A stretch of DNA of 64,000 nt from DASXUG01 sp036504995 (GTDB lineage: Bacteria; Pseudomonadota; Gammaproteobacteria; Burkholderiales; Methylophilaceae), in assembly GCA_036504995.1 (NCBI GenBank), contig DASXUG010000017.1:62001-126000 (forward strand). The letters are read 5' to 3'. The notes under the pieces were generated by a model that saw nothing but the letters and a program-made list of their open reading frames with translations, did no database searches and was not told the origin of the DNA. This document shows positions 1 through 8,217 of this stretch, one piece after another; the stretch's first letter is position 1, and every line of letters starts with the position of its first letter. The position numbers and the translations under genes were made by a program.

Positions 1-84
1 TATATGCATCAGCCACTCAAGTTGGATTTTCTTTGGGCTGGCTTGTGTTTGTTGGGCGCCGTCTACTTTACATTTAGGGGCTAG
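1..84 (+). CDS. C-terminal end of a DUF486 (DMT-type) small membrane protein, partial
   Basis: The first frame is open from the window edge to a TAG at 82-84 and encodes 27 residues of a hydrophobic tail (MHQPLKLDFLWAGLCLLGAV, then YFTFRG). This resembles the last transmembrane helix of DUF486 family proteins, small four-helix membrane proteins of the drug/metabolite transporter group, which end in a similar KLD-x-LW and YF-x-FR pattern. The rest of the gene lies upstream of the window. Function is unknown for the family; the call rests on a short C-terminal match only. Confidence 0.55.
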   Translation, partial: YMHQPLKLDFLWAGLCLLGAVYFTFRG

Positions 85-312
85 TACCCCTACCTTTCTG
101 ATTGGTCGAATGGTTGATGTTTGATACCTATTAGACAATTATGTACCCATAAAAATAGAAAATCATGCTTATTTGTTCCTGTCAATAGACCAAACGGACT
201 ATTGTTGTGAGCTACCAATGCCAATAATATTTTATGGAATCTAAAAGGATTGTTATTAATTTTTTTGGATTTTAATATTTCTATTTGATATATAAAATAT
301 GTGGAGGCAATA

Positions 313-1218
313 ATGAACACGAAATTGAGAAATTCATATTTAGCAATTGGATTGATGACGATGTCAATTCAAGCGCAGGCGTTAACAGTTAATGGCGTTT
401 TAAGTGATGCTGCGGCTGGTACAACATTAGCAACTGCTTGGCTAGGTGCAAGTAGTGGTGTAACCATTGTGGGCCCCGTAAACTACGTGGGCAGCACTAC
501 CACTGGGCAAGCTGGAACTTACACAGATTTAACGCTCAACAGTTCAGTCAGTGATGCTGCACATCCAGATATTGCTTTGGGCAATGGTATTGTGATGACC
601 AGTGGTACTACTGCGATCCCAACCAGTAATACTCAAAGTAGTTTTGGTGTAGATTTAGGCTTGGCTGGAGATCCAGCAATTACCGCACTTAGTGGAAATC
701 CATCATTTGATGCTAACTCACTAAGTTTTAGTTTTAAAGTAGCTAGTGGTATTACTTCAATTTCTACCAATTTTATTTTTGGTTCAGACGAGTATCCAGA
801 GTTCGCGGGAACTTCATTCAGCGATGGTTTTGCATTTATAGTGGATGGTAAAAACTACGCTAAATTTGCTGATGGAAGTGCAGTTTCGCTTAAAACTTTA
901 GGTAGTAATAATAACCTGCTAAACAATACCACAGGTGCTTACGGTATTGAGTATGATGGTATTACTCAAGCGTTGACAATAGATGGCTTGCTGGATAACT
1001 CATTGAGCACTCACACCTTGAAGATTGTGATTTCAGATACTGGTGATGGGGTTTATGACAGCGGGGTATTTTTGTCATCATTAAGTGCTGGTAAGTCAGA
1101 TACTGGTGGTGTTAAGCCGCCACCTGGTGCTGTGCCAGAGCCTGAAGTTTATGCCATGATGTTGGCTGGTTTAGGTTTAGTTGGGTACGCGGCACGCCGT
1201 CGTAAAGCTGCTAAATAA
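313..1218 (+). CDS. Secreted choice-of-anchor L domain protein with PEP-CTERM sorting signal
   Basis: This 301-residue protein starts with a signal peptide cleaved near QAQA-LT. Residues about 60-260 match the choice-of-anchor L domain, with the typical GSDEYPEF motif and FAFIVDG shortly after. The C-terminus has the PEP-CTERM module: VPEPE, a hydrophobic helix and an ARRRK basic end. That signal directs exosortase processing and export to the cell surface or exopolysaccharide matrix. The ATG at 313 is chosen because a GGAGG site lies six bases upstream; the GTG at 301 would put this site inside the gene. No exosortase or polysaccharide genes are in the window. Its molecular role is unknown. 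Confidence 0.85.
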   Translation: MNTKLRNSYLAIGLMTMSIQAQALTVNGVLSDAAAGTTLATAWLGASSGVTIVGPVNYVGSTTTGQAGTYTDLTLNSSVSDAAHPDIALGNGIVMTSGTTAIPTSNTQSSFGVDLGLAGDPAITALSGNPSFDANSLSFSFKVASGITSISTNFIFGSDEYPEFAGTSFSDGFAFIVDGKNYAKFADGSAVSLKTLGSNNNLLNNTTGAYGIEYDGITQALTIDGLLDNSLSTHTLKIVISDTGDGVYDSGVFLSSLSAGKSDTGGVKPPPGAVPEPEVYAMMLAGLGLVGYAARRRKAAK

Positions 1219-1257
1219 ATCTAACTATTGGTTTTAAAATCTTTATTGATTGTTACT

Positions 1258-1281
1258 TTGCCCTCAAGTGAGGGCAATTTT
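1258..1281 (+). terminator. Rho-independent terminator after the PEP-CTERM gene
   Basis: An 8-bp perfect stem (TTGCCCTC / GAGGGCAA) with an AAGT loop is followed directly by TTTT. It lies 40 bases after the PEP-CTERM stop and just before the converging feoB stop, so it may serve both strands. Confidence 0.75.
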
Positions 1282-1292
1282 ATTCGGCGCAT

Positions 1293-3080
1293 TTAATAGC
1301 CCAAATACCTAGCGCCTTGATAAAAGATAAAGCTTACCACCCAGGCCATTGCGAGTGACCACACGATTGACAAAGAGGCATAGCGCCAGCTTCTTGCTTC
1401 GTTTTTCAGGGTGATAATGGTAGACAGGCAGGGCGTGTAAATCAGCGTAAATAGCATAAAGCTCATACCTTGCACCCAATCTAATTGGTGTGCCATGGCT
1501 TGCATCAGTGCATCGCCTTGCATGCCATATATTACAGCTAGAGAGCCGATGACAATTTCCTTCGCAACAAATCCAAAAATAAGCGTAATGGCTAATTGGC
1601 TATCAATGCCAATCGGATTAAGTATGGGTGAAAACCACTGACCAATTTGACCAGCAAAAGTATGGGCGCTATCAATTGAGTTAAGCGGGAAGGTCGTTAA
1701 ACCCCAAACGAGTATCACGCCAATCACAATAAACCGACTAGCTCTGGTGACAAAGTGACTTGCTTCTAACCACCCACGTAGCCAAATTTGTTGCAGTGTT
1801 GGAAAACGGTAGGGTGGGAGCTCTAAAATGAACGGTTCTTGATTGTTAAACTGTCCTTTGTACAAAATGGCGGTGAGAAATATCGTCGCGAAGCTCATTA
1901 AGTATAATATAAACAAAATCAGTGGCGCTTGGCTTGGGCTAAATAGCGTAGCGGTCATAAATAAAAAGACTTGCAGGCGTGCGGAGCAAAGCGAAAAGGG
2001 AATCACCAGCATAGTAAGCAAGCGCATATTACGCGAGCGCATCACACGGGTACCCATAAGTGCTGGCACATTACAGCCAAAGCCCATTAGCATCATCACA
2101 AAGCCACGCCCATCTAAGCCCATCTTGGCCATCAGAGCGTCCATTAAAAAGGCAGCGCGTGAAAGGTAGCCACTGTCTTCAACCATCGACATCACTAAAA
2201 AGAATAGAACAATGATGGGAATAAAGGCAGCAACTGTGCCCACGCCGTTGTATATACCATCGAGCAGTAAGCCATGTAGCCATAGCGGTGCATGGCTTAG
2301 CATAGGCTCAAGTAAATGACCGCGAATAAGTGTTAACAACCATGCAACACCATCTTGCAGAGGTTTGCCTAAGGTAAAGATGAACTGGAACAGGGCATAC
2401 ATGGCAGCAAAAAATAGCGGAATGCCAAGCCAGGGGTGTAGCAATACCTTGTCAATGCTTGCTGTCGTTTGATCATTGAGCTGCGCTGGCATATGCACGC
2501 TGTTTCTGACGATATCTTCCATCTCTGGTGTAATGTCATTGTTTTCATCTAATGCCTTGCTGACGGCATCTACTGAAACTTGTGTTTGCTTTGTTGTGAG
2601 CTGGTGCCCAGCAATTTTGAGCGCTTGTGGACAGCTATCGCCATATTTGGCGCTAATTTGTAGCGCTGGCATATGCAGTAAGTCGCTCATTTTTTCGGTA
2701 TTGATGGTGATGCCAGATCGGTTGGCCTCATCTTGCATATTCAATAGCAAAATGGCATTTAACCCTAGATTTCTAATTTGAATGGCAAGCGAGAGCTGTC
2801 TATCAATTTGTGAGCTATTTAAGACGATGATGACAAGGTCTACAGGGGTTTGTGATAGAAATTTACGCACCACAGCTTCGTCATCAGAAAAGCCATGTAA
2901 ATCATAAATACCTGGTAAATCAATAAGTTCTGCAATGTGCCCACCTAGCAGCAGCTTAGCACTCATTAAATCAACAGTAATACCAGGCCAGTTACCTACA
3001 CGAGCTGATGCACCGCTAAGTCGATTAAATAAGGTGGATTTGCCCGTGTTGGGCATACCCAAAAGGGCAACACGTTTCAT
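1293..3080 (-). CDS. feoB: Ferrous iron transporter FeoB
   Basis: FeoB is the inner-membrane Fe(II) permease with an N-terminal GTPase. The G1 motif GMPNTGKST is at residues 8-16 and the G3 motif DLPG near residue 54; NMQD near residue 118 fits G4. The membrane part follows, with the conserved GCNVPALMGTR gate segment and the C-terminal YTPCLSTI motif. At 595 residues it is clearly shorter than the roughly 770-residue E. coli form; the difference lies in the linker and the C-terminal tail, so it is a compact FeoB rather than a broken one. It overlaps feoA by one base (TAATG), indicating translational coupling. Confidence 0.95.
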   Translation of the reverse strand: MKRVALLGMPNTGKSTLFNRLSGASARVGNWPGITVDLMSAKLLLGGHIAELIDLPGIYDLHGFSDDEAVVRKFLSQTPVDLVIIVLNSSQIDRQLSLAIQIRNLGLNAILLLNMQDEANRSGITINTEKMSDLLHMPALQISAKYGDSCPQALKIAGHQLTTKQTQVSVDAVSKALDENNDITPEMEDIVRNSVHMPAQLNDQTTASIDKVLLHPWLGIPLFFAAMYALFQFIFTLGKPLQDGVAWLLTLIRGHLLEPMLSHAPLWLHGLLLDGIYNGVGTVAAFIPIIVLFFLVMSMVEDSGYLSRAAFLMDALMAKMGLDGRGFVMMLMGFGCNVPALMGTRVMRSRNMRLLTMLVIPFSLCSARLQVFLFMTATLFSPSQAPLILFILYLMSFATIFLTAILYKGQFNNQEPFILELPPYRFPTLQQIWLRGWLEASHFVTRASRFIVIGVILVWGLTTFPLNSIDSAHTFAGQIGQWFSPILNPIGIDSQLAITLIFGFVAKEIVIGSLAVIYGMQGDALMQAMAHQLDWVQGMSFMLFTLIYTPCLSTIITLKNEARSWRYASLSIVWSLAMAWVVSFIFYQGARYLGY

Positions 3081-3304
3081 TAATGCGCGATATGAATACG
3101 GCGAGCCTCAGATAGACGTAAAATTACATCAGTGGTGCCTATGCGTACGTGCAGGGGGCCATTAAAACTGGCGCGGCGAATGACTTGTATTTTTTTTCCT
3201 AACCTGAAACCCAACGCAGAAAACCGCTGAAATAAACTATCTTCTGCATCAATGTGCTGAATAATTGCAGTTTCGCCAGTGACTAATTTATCTAGATTTC
3301 CCAT
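3080..3304 (-). CDS. feoA: FeoA, small SH3-like partner of FeoB
   Basis: This 74-residue protein has the FeoA SH3-like beta-barrel pattern (LGFRLGKKIQVIRRASFNGP, then VRIGTTDVILRLSEARRI). FeoA is a cytosolic partner needed for FeoB-mediated ferrous iron uptake. It is the first gene of the feoAB unit, its stop codon shares a base with the feoB start, and a Fur-box-like site lies 19 bases upstream of its ATG, so iron repression is likely. No feoC follows feoB. Confidence 0.9.
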   Translation of the reverse strand: MGNLDKLVTGETAIIQHIDAEDSLFQRFSALGFRLGKKIQVIRRASFNGPLHVRIGTTDVILRLSEARRIHIAH

Positions 3305-3322
3305 AGCTGCTCAGATGTATAT

Positions 3323-3341
3323 CTTAATGATAATAATTCTT
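3323..3341. promoter_or_regulatory. Fur box candidate upstream of feoAB
   Basis: The 19-bp site matches the classical Fur consensus GATAATGATAATCATTATC at 14 of 19 positions by my alignment, including an uninterrupted TAATGATAAT. It sits 19 bases before the feoA start codon, within a plausible promoter region. Regulation by Fur is inference. Confidence 0.6.
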
Positions 3342-3431
3342 ATTATACACATTTGCTTTCTATTGTGTGAAAAAGAGTGGGCTGGTGGCAATGTTGGTCG
3401 CTAAAGGGTTGGAAGCAAGGGTTAGAAATTA

Positions 3432-3457
3432 AAACGGCTTGCCAAGGCAAGCCGTTT
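3432..3457 (-). terminator. Hairpin terminator downstream of ppiC
   Basis: A 12-bp perfect inverted repeat (AAACGGCTTGCC / GGCAAGCCGTTT) lies about 30 bases after the ppiC stop on the minus strand. It is followed on that strand by a T-rich stretch (TTTTAATTT), as expected for an intrinsic terminator of the yciB-yciI-bolA-ppiC unit. Confidence 0.7.
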
Positions 3458-3488
3458 ACACAGTCCAATAATTAAACCTTAGTTTAAG

Positions 3489-4301
3489 TTATTTTTTTGC
3501 GGCAGTTTTAGAGTTATCTACAATAGTCGCTTTGGCACGTAAATCAGTCAACATTTTTTCTAATTGACGTTGTGCTAATTGTTTTTGTAGGCCTTCTTTT
3601 ACTTTTTCATATGCAGGTGGTTGCGTTGCGCGGCTATCTTCTAATTTAATTACATGCCAGCCAAACTGAGTTTGCACTGGGTCAGCAGTAACAGCGCCTT
3701 TTTTAAGTTTTGCCACTGCATCAGCAAATGGTTTTACCATGCCAGCAGGTGAGAACCAACCTAAATCACCACCTTTTTCTTTAGAGCCAGGGTCTTTAGA
3801 TTTTTCTTTAGCGATTTTAGCAAAATCACCGCCTTTGTTTAGCTGAGCGATAATGTCTTTTGCTTCAGCTTCTGTACCTACGAGAATATGGCGCGCGCTA
3901 TATTCTTTATCGCCTAACTCTGCTTTGTATTTATCGTAAGCAGCCTTGGTATCAGCTTCGCTCACTGGGTTCTTTTTCAAGTAGTCTTGAATAAAACTAT
4001 TTACTAACAATTCACGACGCGCTAATTCTTCTTTAAGCAAATAGTCTGGTTGTTTGTCTAGGCCAACACGTTGCGCTTCTTGCGCAACTAGCTCGCTGCT
4101 GATAAGTTTAGAAACAACGATGTCGCGCGTGCTGTCATCTACTTTTTGACCGCGGTCACTAGCATCTTTAATGATGAAGTCAACTAAAGCTTGTTTGATA
4201 GGTTTGTTATTGACTGTTGCAATGACAGCATCAGCCGCTAATGCCTGGCCAGCTAGAGCTAGCGTGAATAGCGCAGCAATTGTAGGTTTAATTATGTTCA
4301 T
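3489..4301 (-). CDS. Periplasmic parvulin-type peptidyl-prolyl isomerase
   Basis: The 270-residue protein has a signal peptide ending in GQALA-AD, a SurA-N-like helical region (about residues 25-125) and a PpiC rotamase domain (about 135-235). The rotamase domain has the typical ARHILV, GGDLGWF and TQFGWHVIKLED segments. It catalyses cis-trans isomerisation of proline bonds in exported proteins, probably as an outer-membrane-protein chaperone. The length suits PrsA/PpiD-like single-domain periplasmic foldases rather than SurA, which has two rotamase domains. It is the last gene of the yciB-yciI-bolA set, 65 bases after bolA, and may also have its own promoter there. Confidence 0.9.
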   Translation of the reverse strand: MNIIKPTIAALFTLALAGQALAADAVIATVNNKPIKQALVDFIIKDASDRGQKVDDSTRDIVVSKLISSELVAQEAQRVGLDKQPDYLLKEELARRELLVNSFIQDYLKKNPVSEADTKAAYDKYKAELGDKEYSARHILVGTEAEAKDIIAQLNKGGDFAKIAKEKSKDPGSKEKGGDLGWFSPAGMVKPFADAVAKLKKGAVTADPVQTQFGWHVIKLEDSRATQPPAYEKVKEGLQKQLAQRQLEKMLTDLRAKATIVDNSKTAAKK

Positions 4302-4366
4302 GCAAATATCCTCTTGTTGAAATTTAAATTATAAAAGTGGTTTATAAAAGATATAAAAATGGTTGT

Positions 4367-4633
4367 TTAAGGTTGGTATTCATTACTGGCAATAGCACGA
4401 ATGCTTAGCGCATGAATTTTTGTAGGAATGAGGTGTTCAAGTTGTTGATATATTAAGCGATGTCTAATTATCTGTGATTTTTCACAAAAATGCGAGCTTA
4501 CGATGGTGAGCGTAAAATGGCCGCCACCAGAATTGCCTGCGTGCCCAGCGTGCTGGGCGCTGTCATCTTGTATATTTAGTACAGTTGGCTCCAGTATTGC
4601 AAGCTTCGAGCGTATTTCTTCAGTTAAGTTCAT
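4367..4633 (-). CDS. bolA: BolA family protein
   Basis: The 88-residue product has the BolA fold signature, including GGHFTLTIVSSHF in the middle and RHRLIYQQL in the helix after it. BolA proteins bind monothiol glutaredoxin and a [2Fe-2S] cluster and influence cell shape and stress responses. I chose the ATG at 4633 over the longer frame because the extra upstream residues overlap yciI and show no family similarity. It follows yciI by 19 bases in the same direction, the usual order in Betaproteobacteria (yciB-yciI-bolA-ppiC). Confidence 0.85.
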   Translation of the reverse strand: MNLTEEIRSKLAILEPTVLNIQDDSAQHAGHAGNSGGGHFTLTIVSSHFCEKSQIIRHRLIYQQLEHLIPTKIHALSIRAIASNEYQP

Positions 4634-4652
4634 GTGAGTGCTATTGTCAAAG

Positions 4653-4955
4653 TTATGCGGGCAAAGTTTTGCGAAATGGCTTAACTTGTATCGACGCATA
4701 AACCCCGTTGAGTGCAAATGGGTCTGTATCTGCCCAAAGTGTTGCCGCCTCCAGCGATTCAAATTCTGCAACGATTAAGCTACCCGTAAAGCCAGCCTGA
4801 CCAGGGTCTATGCTATCAATAGCTGGAAATGGGCCAGCTAGTAATAGTCTGCCAGCATCTTGTAAGGATTGTAGTCGGGCTAAGTGAGCAGGGCGATGCG
4901 CTAAGCGTAATGCTAAGCTCTCAGGGCTATCTTGCGCCACGATGGCGTACCACAT
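4653..4955 (-). CDS. yciI: YciI-like protein
   Basis: A 100-residue YciI-family protein: MWYAIVAQDSPESL at the start, then the conserved HRPAHLARLQ histidine region, GPFP and the FxxDPF-like DTDPFALNGVY segment. YciI proteins have a ferredoxin-like dimeric fold with a His-Asp pair; some relatives are muconolactone-isomerase-like enzymes but the cellular role is unknown. Its ATG shares one base with the yciB stop (TAATG), so the two are translationally coupled. Confidence 0.85.
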   Translation of the reverse strand: MWYAIVAQDSPESLALRLAHRPAHLARLQSLQDAGRLLLAGPFPAIDSIDPGQAGFTGSLIVAEFESLEAATLWADTDPFALNGVYASIQVKPFRKTLPA

Positions 4956-5596
4956 TACTGTTTATCCTTCATGCTGCTTTCATCTTTTGCTGGCAAGAAT
5001 TGATTGAGCCACAAGCTTTGCCCAATAATGAATACAAACATCAACCCCATGGTGCCAAACAATTTAAATGTTGCCCATGTGTCAGTAGAGAAATGAAATG
5101 CAACATATAAGTTAATAAAGCCAAGGCATAGAAAAAAGATTGCCCACGAAGTATTAAGTGTCTTCCACACTTTTTCAGGTAAACCAATATCAGCCCCCAT
5201 CATTATTTTAATAAAATTTTTCTTGGCGAATATTTCTGATGCGACCAATGAAACGGCAAACACCCAGTACAAGATAGTTGGTTTCCATTTAATAAAGGCG
5301 TCATTCTGAAAGTATAAAGTTAATCCACCCAGTACCGTTACTAATAAAGCACTCAGCCAAAGGGTTTTATCTACTTTGCCGTGCCTCACTTTCACCCAGA
5401 TGATTTGGATGATACTGGCGATGATCACTGCAATCGTGGCGAGCATAATCGGCACAAGGTCTGGTTTGACGGTGGCGGAAAAGCCAATCGCACTTAATAT
5501 TTTAGTCAGAATGAGGCTGGCAGAAGCTGTTTTTTCAGCAACTTTTAAGGTAATGAAAAATAAAATGACAGGAAATAAATCAAACAAAAACTTCAT
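4955..5596 (-). CDS. yciB: YciB (IspZ-like) inner membrane septation protein
   Basis: This 213-residue polytopic protein starts MKFLFDLFPVILFF and contains GADIGLPEKVW and LNTSWAIFF, all hallmarks of the YciB/IspA family. It has about five transmembrane helices. YciB affects cell envelope integrity and septation in enterobacteria; the biochemical activity is not established. It is the first gene of the four-gene minus-strand unit and diverges from rnm across a 250-base spacer that must hold both promoters. Confidence 0.9.
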   Translation of the reverse strand: MKFLFDLFPVILFFITLKVAEKTASASLILTKILSAIGFSATVKPDLVPIMLATIAVIIASIIQIIWVKVRHGKVDKTLWLSALLVTVLGGLTLYFQNDAFIKWKPTILYWVFAVSLVASEIFAKKNFIKIMMGADIGLPEKVWKTLNTSWAIFFLCLGFINLYVAFHFSTDTWATFKLFGTMGLMFVFIIGQSLWLNQFLPAKDESSMKDKQ

Positions 5597-5846
5597 AACA
5601 GCTTTCTTTTTGAGTCCATTCTAGGGTTGACCGCGATGGATTGTATCTTGCTTATGATTTGGTGATTTTTAAAGTAAGTTGAACATGATAAGACATTATT
5701 GTTACAAACTGAATAAATATCAATGCAACGGCGTTGGATTGATAAAAAATAGTTTAACTATAAGAGAAACGGGTATTTTGCTATGATTGAAGCTATGTTA
5801 CAAGAACGACCTTTTATTTGGCTATTGAGTTAGGTAAGTACATACC

Positions 5847-6710
5847 ATGCTTTCGTTGATTGATTTACACAGCCATACCACCATTTCTGATGGCACTTAT
5901 ACCCCTGAACAACTGGTGCTGCATGCGGCGAGCAAGGGGGTACGAGTGATGGCGCTGACTGATCACGATGATGTGGCAGGTTTGCCCATTGCGCGCCAAG
6001 TGGCAAGTGAGAATGGCATACACTTGATTAATGGTGTGGAGATTTCTGTAACATGGCGTAAGCGGACGATACACATTGTTGGGTTGCGAATTGATCCAGA
6101 ATACCCACCTTTGGTACAAGGCTTGCAGAGAATTCGTGATGGCCGACATATTCGTGCCATGGGGATGGCCGCTAGTTTAGAGGCTGTTGGCATTAAAGGT
6201 AGTTTGGAAGGTGCCTATAAATTTGCTTCGGAAGGTATTATTAGTCGCACGCACTTTGCCCGATTCTTGATTGAGCAAGGGTATGCTAAAGATATGGCTA
6301 AGGTCTTTAAAAAATATCTGGTCAAAGGCAAACCTGGTTATTTTGAGCATCAGTGGGCTACGCTAGAAGAGGCAGTTACTTGGATTAAGGGGAGTGGGGG
6401 TGAGGCGGTAATCGCACACCCTGGGCGTTATGATTTAGGTAAAATTAATCGCTATTTGCTGATTAATGAGTTTCGTGAGCTGGGTGGTTCTGCCATCGAG
6501 GTGGTCACGGGCAGCCATACCTACGATCAGTTTTTTGAATATGCGAGAATCGCCCATCAATTTGGATTAAAATCATCACTGGGTTCAGATTATCACGGGC
6601 CAGGTCATGGCTATATGGAGATGGGACGCTTGCCCGTGTTACCTGCGGGTTGTATTCCTGTCTGGCAGGATTGGTCGGAGTTGGCGGATATACAGCTTGA
6701 GGCGGCATAA
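5847..6710 (+). CDS. rnm: PHP-domain phosphoesterase, RNase AM / YciV type
   Basis: A 287-residue PHP-family metal phosphoesterase. Metal ligands are visible as HSHTTISDG near residue 8, TDHDD near 39, NGVEIS, AHPGRY near 194 and SDYHGPG near 248. The family member YciV (RNase AM) trims 5' ends of RNA and hydrolyses 3',5'-bisphosphonucleotides. In many proteobacteria it sits next to a YciO/Sua5 gene, as here with the gene at 6803. It diverges from yciB. Confidence 0.85.
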   Translation: MLSLIDLHSHTTISDGTYTPEQLVLHAASKGVRVMALTDHDDVAGLPIARQVASENGIHLINGVEISVTWRKRTIHIVGLRIDPEYPPLVQGLQRIRDGRHIRAMGMAASLEAVGIKGSLEGAYKFASEGIISRTHFARFLIEQGYAKDMAKVFKKYLVKGKPGYFEHQWATLEEAVTWIKGSGGEAVIAHPGRYDLGKINRYLLINEFRELGGSAIEVVTGSHTYDQFFEYARIAHQFGLKSSLGSDYHGPGHGYMEMGRLPVLPAGCIPVWQDWSELADIQLEAA

Positions 6711-6802
6711 GGTTCTAAGCTAGAAGAAAAGCCTGCTGAGAACGCCAGCAAGTGCATTAACATCTAGCAAACAGATAATAATTAAAGAATCGCGGAAAAA
6801 TA

Positions 6803-7432
6803 GTGGCGCAGTATTTTGTAATTCATGGGGAAAACCCGCAAGCACGACTCATACATCAAGCGGTCGATATCTTGAACGCGGGCGGTGTAATCGCGTACCC
6901 AACTGACTCTAGTTATGCTTTGGGCTGTGTTATTGGCAACAAAGATGCACAAACCCGTATTAGAGCGATTCGCGGTGTGGATGAGTCTCATCATTTTACT
7001 CTGGTATGTCGTAATTTAGCGGAATTGGCGACCTATGCACAAGTCAATAATAGTCAATTTCGTTTACTCAAGGCCAACACCCCAGGACAATACACTTATA
7101 TTTTAAAAGCTTCGCGAGAAGTGCCTAGGCGTTTGCAGCACCCTAAACGTAGTACTGTAGGTTTGCGTGTGCCTGAGCATCGCGTTACCCAAGCACTGCT
7201 TGAGACTTTAGACCAGCCTTTGTTGAGCATGACTTTGCAATTGGAAGGTGATAATGAGCCACTGAATGAGGCTTGGGAAATTAGAGAGCGTCTTGAGAAA
7301 CAGGTAGATTTAGTGATAGATGCAGGGGCTTGTTTAGCCACCCCGACCACGGTGATTGATTTGACTGAAGATGCACCACGATTAATACGCTTAGGTGCGG
7401 GTGATGCGCAACCTTTTGGTTTAGAAGCGTAA
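6803..7432 (+). CDS. YciO/Sua5-family threonylcarbamoyl-AMP synthase-like protein
   Basis: The 209-residue product has the YrdC/Sua5 domain: AGGVIAYPTDSSYALG near residue 30, the KxR nucleotide-binding region and PGQYTYILKAS. The family makes threonylcarbamoyl-adenylate for the t6A37 tRNA modification; the YciO branch, which this resembles by context (next to the YciV-type gene), has weak or uncertain activity. A GTG start at 6803 is used, with a purine-rich CGGAAAAA sequence upstream. An essential TsaC may exist elsewhere in the genome. Confidence 0.8.
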   Translation: MAQYFVIHGENPQARLIHQAVDILNAGGVIAYPTDSSYALGCVIGNKDAQTRIRAIRGVDESHHFTLVCRNLAELATYAQVNNSQFRLLKANTPGQYTYILKASREVPRRLQHPKRSTVGLRVPEHRVTQALLETLDQPLLSMTLQLEGDNEPLNEAWEIRERLEKQVDLVIDAGACLATPTTVIDLTEDAPRLIRLGAGDAQPFGLEA

Positions 7433-7468
7433 ACTGCTAAAGTTATATAATTGGAATTGGAAAAATAG

Positions 7469-8134
7469 ATGTTGTTTGAGTTGTTAAATGCACTGGGCGA
7501 GTTGAGTACGGTGCAAAAAATTGCGGTTTCGGCGCTGCCTGTAATTTTTGCGATTACCGTGCACGAGGCGGCTCATGGCTACGTTGCCCGCCATTTTGGG
7601 GATATGACCGCACAAGAGCAGGGGCGTATTAGTTTTAACCCTATGCGCCACATCGATCCAGTTGGCACCATTTTGATTCCCGCGCTTACATTGGCTTTTG
7701 GCGGTATTTTATTTGGCTGGGCAAAGCCTGTGCCTGTTAACTTTATGCGCTTGCGCCACCCCAAACAAGATATGTTTTGGGTCGCCATCGCTGGTCCCTT
7801 CTCAAATTTACTGATGGCGATTTTATGGGCGATGGTGATCAAGATGCACGGCTTTTTTCCTGAAAGCTTTGCTTTGCCTTTAGCGCTTATGGGGGCGATT
7901 GGCGTGAGAATTAACGTGGTGTTGATGGTGTTAAACTTATTTCCTTTACCACCATTAGATGGTGGCAGAATTGCCGTTAGTTTACTACCAAGCCATTTAG
8001 CGATTAAATTTGCCCAAATAGAACGTTATGGCTTTATTATTTTGATGGTGTTGTTATTTACCAACACGCTTTTTATCATTTTGGACCCGTTTATCAGCAC
8101 GACTGAGAATTTGATTTCAATAATATTTCTTTAG
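7469..8134 (+). CDS. Site-2 protease family (M50) membrane metalloprotease
   Basis: A 221-residue integral membrane protease. The zinc motif HEAAH (HExxH) lies in the second hydrophobic segment near residue 31, and the third metal ligand motif NLFPLPPLDGGR is near residue 153. This is the short, PDZ-less YwhC/Rip-like branch of site-2 proteases, distinct from RseP. Substrates are unknown. It lies 36 bases after the YciO gene and 83 bases before trpS, an arrangement common in beta- and gammaproteobacteria. Confidence 0.88.
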   Translation: MLFELLNALGELSTVQKIAVSALPVIFAITVHEAAHGYVARHFGDMTAQEQGRISFNPMRHIDPVGTILIPALTLAFGGILFGWAKPVPVNFMRLRHPKQDMFWVAIAGPFSNLLMAILWAMVIKMHGFFPESFALPLALMGAIGVRINVVLMVLNLFPLPPLDGGRIAVSLLPSHLAIKFAQIERYGFIILMVLLFTNTLFIILDPFISTTENLISIIFL

Positions 8135-8217
8135 TATTTTTGTAGTATTTAATCAGCCACATTTCGTATAATGGCTTAATTATTTTTTTGATTTGAACAT
8201 AAAGGCTTTTAAACACC

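Noticed and set aside
90..320. A 76-codon minus-strand frame in the PEP-CTERM upstream region
   Set aside because: It has no family resemblance, is low-complexity AT-rich sequence and overlaps the ribosome site and start of the PEP-CTERM gene.
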